NCBI GenBank assembly: GCA_041595355.1
Contig: JBFHKO010000145.1
Span: 1-6,712 of the forward strand
Direction: 5' to 3'
DNA length: 6,712 nt
Source of the DNA: JBFHKO01 sp041595355
GTDB taxonomy: Bacteria > Pseudomonadota > Gammaproteobacteria > Enterobacterales > Aeromonadaceae
Both the position numbers and the translations under genes were made by a program. This document shows positions 5,570 through 6,712 of the stretch, piece after piece; within the stretch, counting starts at the first letter, position 1, and every line of letters begins with the position of its first letter. The notes beneath the pieces are model-generated. The model saw only the letters and a program-made list of their open reading frames with translations. It was not told where the DNA came from and did no database searches.

Positions 5570-6712
5570 TCACGCCTCTTTGCCGCTACCGCGGTTGGCA
5601 CGCTTGCGATCGTTTTCGGTCAGCAGCTTCTTGCGCACACGGATGCTCTTGGGGGTCACTTCCACCAGCTCATCGTCATCGATGAACTCGAGGGCCTGCT
5701 CCAGGGTCATCTTGATGGGCGTGGTCAGCACTATGGCCTCATCGGTACCGGAGGCGCGCATGTTGGTCAGCTGCTTGCCCTTCAGGCAGTTGACGGTCAG
5801 GTCGTTGGAGCGGCTGTGAATGCCGATCACCTGGCCTTCGTACACCTCGGTGGCATGCTCGATGAACAGGCGGCCACGCTCCTGCAGGTTGAACAGGGCG
5901 AAGCCCAGTGCCTTGCCGGTGGCGTTGGAGATCAGTACGCCGTTCTGACGCTGGCCGATGCTGCCGCCCTTGTGCTCGCCATAGCATTCGAAGGTATGGT
6001 AGAGCAGACCGGTGCCCGAGGTCAGGGTCATGAACTCGGTCTGGAAGCCAATGAGGCCCCGGGCCGGGATGACGTAATCCAGACGCACGCGACCCTTGCC
6101 ATCCGGCACCATGTTGCGCAGGTCCGCCTTGCGCTCACCCAGCTTCTCCATCACGGAGCCCTGGTTCTGCTCCTCGATGTCCACGGTCAGGTTTTCCATC
6201 GGCTCCATCTTGACGCCGTTTTCGACCTTCATGATCACCTCGGGGCGGGAGACCGCCAGCTCGAAGCCTTCACGACGCATGTTCTCGATGAGGATGCCCA
6301 GGTGCAGTTCACCCCGGCCGGAGACGCGGAACTTGTCCGGATCATCGCCTTCCTCGACGCGCAGGGCCACGTTGTGCACCAGCTCGCTTTGCAGACGTTC
6401 CAGGATGTTGCGGGAGGTGACGTATTTGCCTTCCTTGCCGGCAAACGGCGAGGTGTTGACCTGGAAGGTCATGGTCACGGTCGGCTCGTCAACGGTCAGC
6501 GGCGGCAGGGCCTCAACGGCGGCGTTGGAGCAGACGGTATCGGAGATCTTCAGCTCGCCGAGACCGGTGATGGCGATGATGTCACCCGCCTGAGCCTCGG
6601 TCACTTCGGTACGTTGCAGACCCAGATAACCCATGACCTGCCCCACCTTGCCGGTACGGGTCTTGCCATCGGCACCAATCACCGTCACCTGCTGGTTGGT
6701 CTTGACCTTGCC
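5570..6712 (-). CDS. typA: Ribosome-associated translational GTPase TypA/BipA, C-terminal part (partial)
   Basis: The last 380 residues of TypA/BipA; the E. coli protein is 607 residues, so roughly 225-230 N-terminal residues with the GTP-binding domain lie beyond the right edge. The frame is open to the last base, reading GKVKTNQQVTVIGADGKTR, the domain II beta-barrel. EF-G-like domains III and V follow, with ITGLGELKISDTV, VNTSPFAGKEGKYVTSR, FRVSGRGELHLGILIENM, PDGKGRVRLDYVIPARGLIG and TSGTGLLYHTF. The BipA-specific C-terminal domain carries GIHSRSNDLTVNCLKGKQL, NMRASGTDEA and EFIDDDELVEVTPKSIR, and ends in a basic tail (TENDRKRANRGSGKEA). TypA is a ribosome-binding GTPase linked to ribosome assembly, cold growth and stress responses. 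It shares its strand with yihY downstream, separated by a terminator. No damage is seen in the visible part. Confidence 0.97.
   Translation of the reverse strand, partial: GKVKTNQQVTVIGADGKTRTGKVGQVMGYLGLQRTEVTEAQAGDIIAITGLGELKISDTVCSNAAVEALPPLTVDEPTVTMTFQVNTSPFAGKEGKYVTSRNILERLQSELVHNVALRVEEGDDPDKFRVSGRGELHLGILIENMRREGFELAVSRPEVIMKVENGVKMEPMENLTVDIEEQNQGSVMEKLGERKADLRNMVPDGKGRVRLDYVIPARGLIGFQTEFMTLTSGTGLLYHTFECYGEHKGGSIGQRQNGVLISNATGKALGFALFNLQERGRLFIEHATEVYEGQVIGIHSRSNDLTVNCLKGKQLTNMRASGTDEAIVLTTPIKMTLEQALEFIDDDELVEVTPKSIRVRKKLLTENDRKRANRGSGKEA

Noticed and set aside
1..6712. Mobile element, CRISPR array, tRNA or rRNA, toxin-antitoxin or defence system
   Set aside because: No transposase, integrase, direct-repeat array, attachment site, RNA gene or defence-type protein is visible. 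All intact genes are recognisable core functions.

Overview
The window reads as chromosomal core sequence of a GC-rich gammaproteobacterium. Protein similarity to Escherichia coli homologues (recalled, not searched), the high GC and a treR-treB-treC cluster beside yihY-typA point to Aeromonas or a close relative. The genus call is inference; gammaproteobacterium is well supported.

Layout, left to right: (1) the first 29 codons of a GntR-type regulator on the minus strand, cut by the window edge; (2) a 205-base divergent intergenic region with faint promoters for both neighbours; (3) treR, the trehalose operon repressor, plus strand; (4) a 148-base control region with a probable CRP site, two perfect 12-bp TreR operators and a poor sigma-70 promoter; (5) treB, the trehalose-specific PTS EIIBC permease; (6) an 81-base gap with a terminator-like hairpin; (7) treC, trehalose-6-phosphate hydrolase; (8) after 10 bases, convergent, yihY, an inner-membrane protein on the minus strand; (9) a 109-base gap with an intrinsic terminator; (10) the C-terminal 380 residues of typA/bipA, minus strand, cut by the right edge.

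The tre genes form one pathway. TreB imports trehalose as trehalose-6-phosphate, using phosphate from a separately encoded EIIA-Glc because TreB has no EIIA domain. TreC splits the product into glucose and glucose-6-phosphate. TreR should repress treBC at the paired operators until trehalose-6-phosphate binds it, and the CRP-like site would add catabolite control. typA and yihY are ordinary housekeeping and envelope genes.

I found no undescribed system. The items worth a second look are regulatory: the mirrored operator pair, the hairpin between treB and treC, the treR start without a Shine-Dalgarno sequence behind short upstream ORFs, and the near-overlapping convergent treC and yihY ends.
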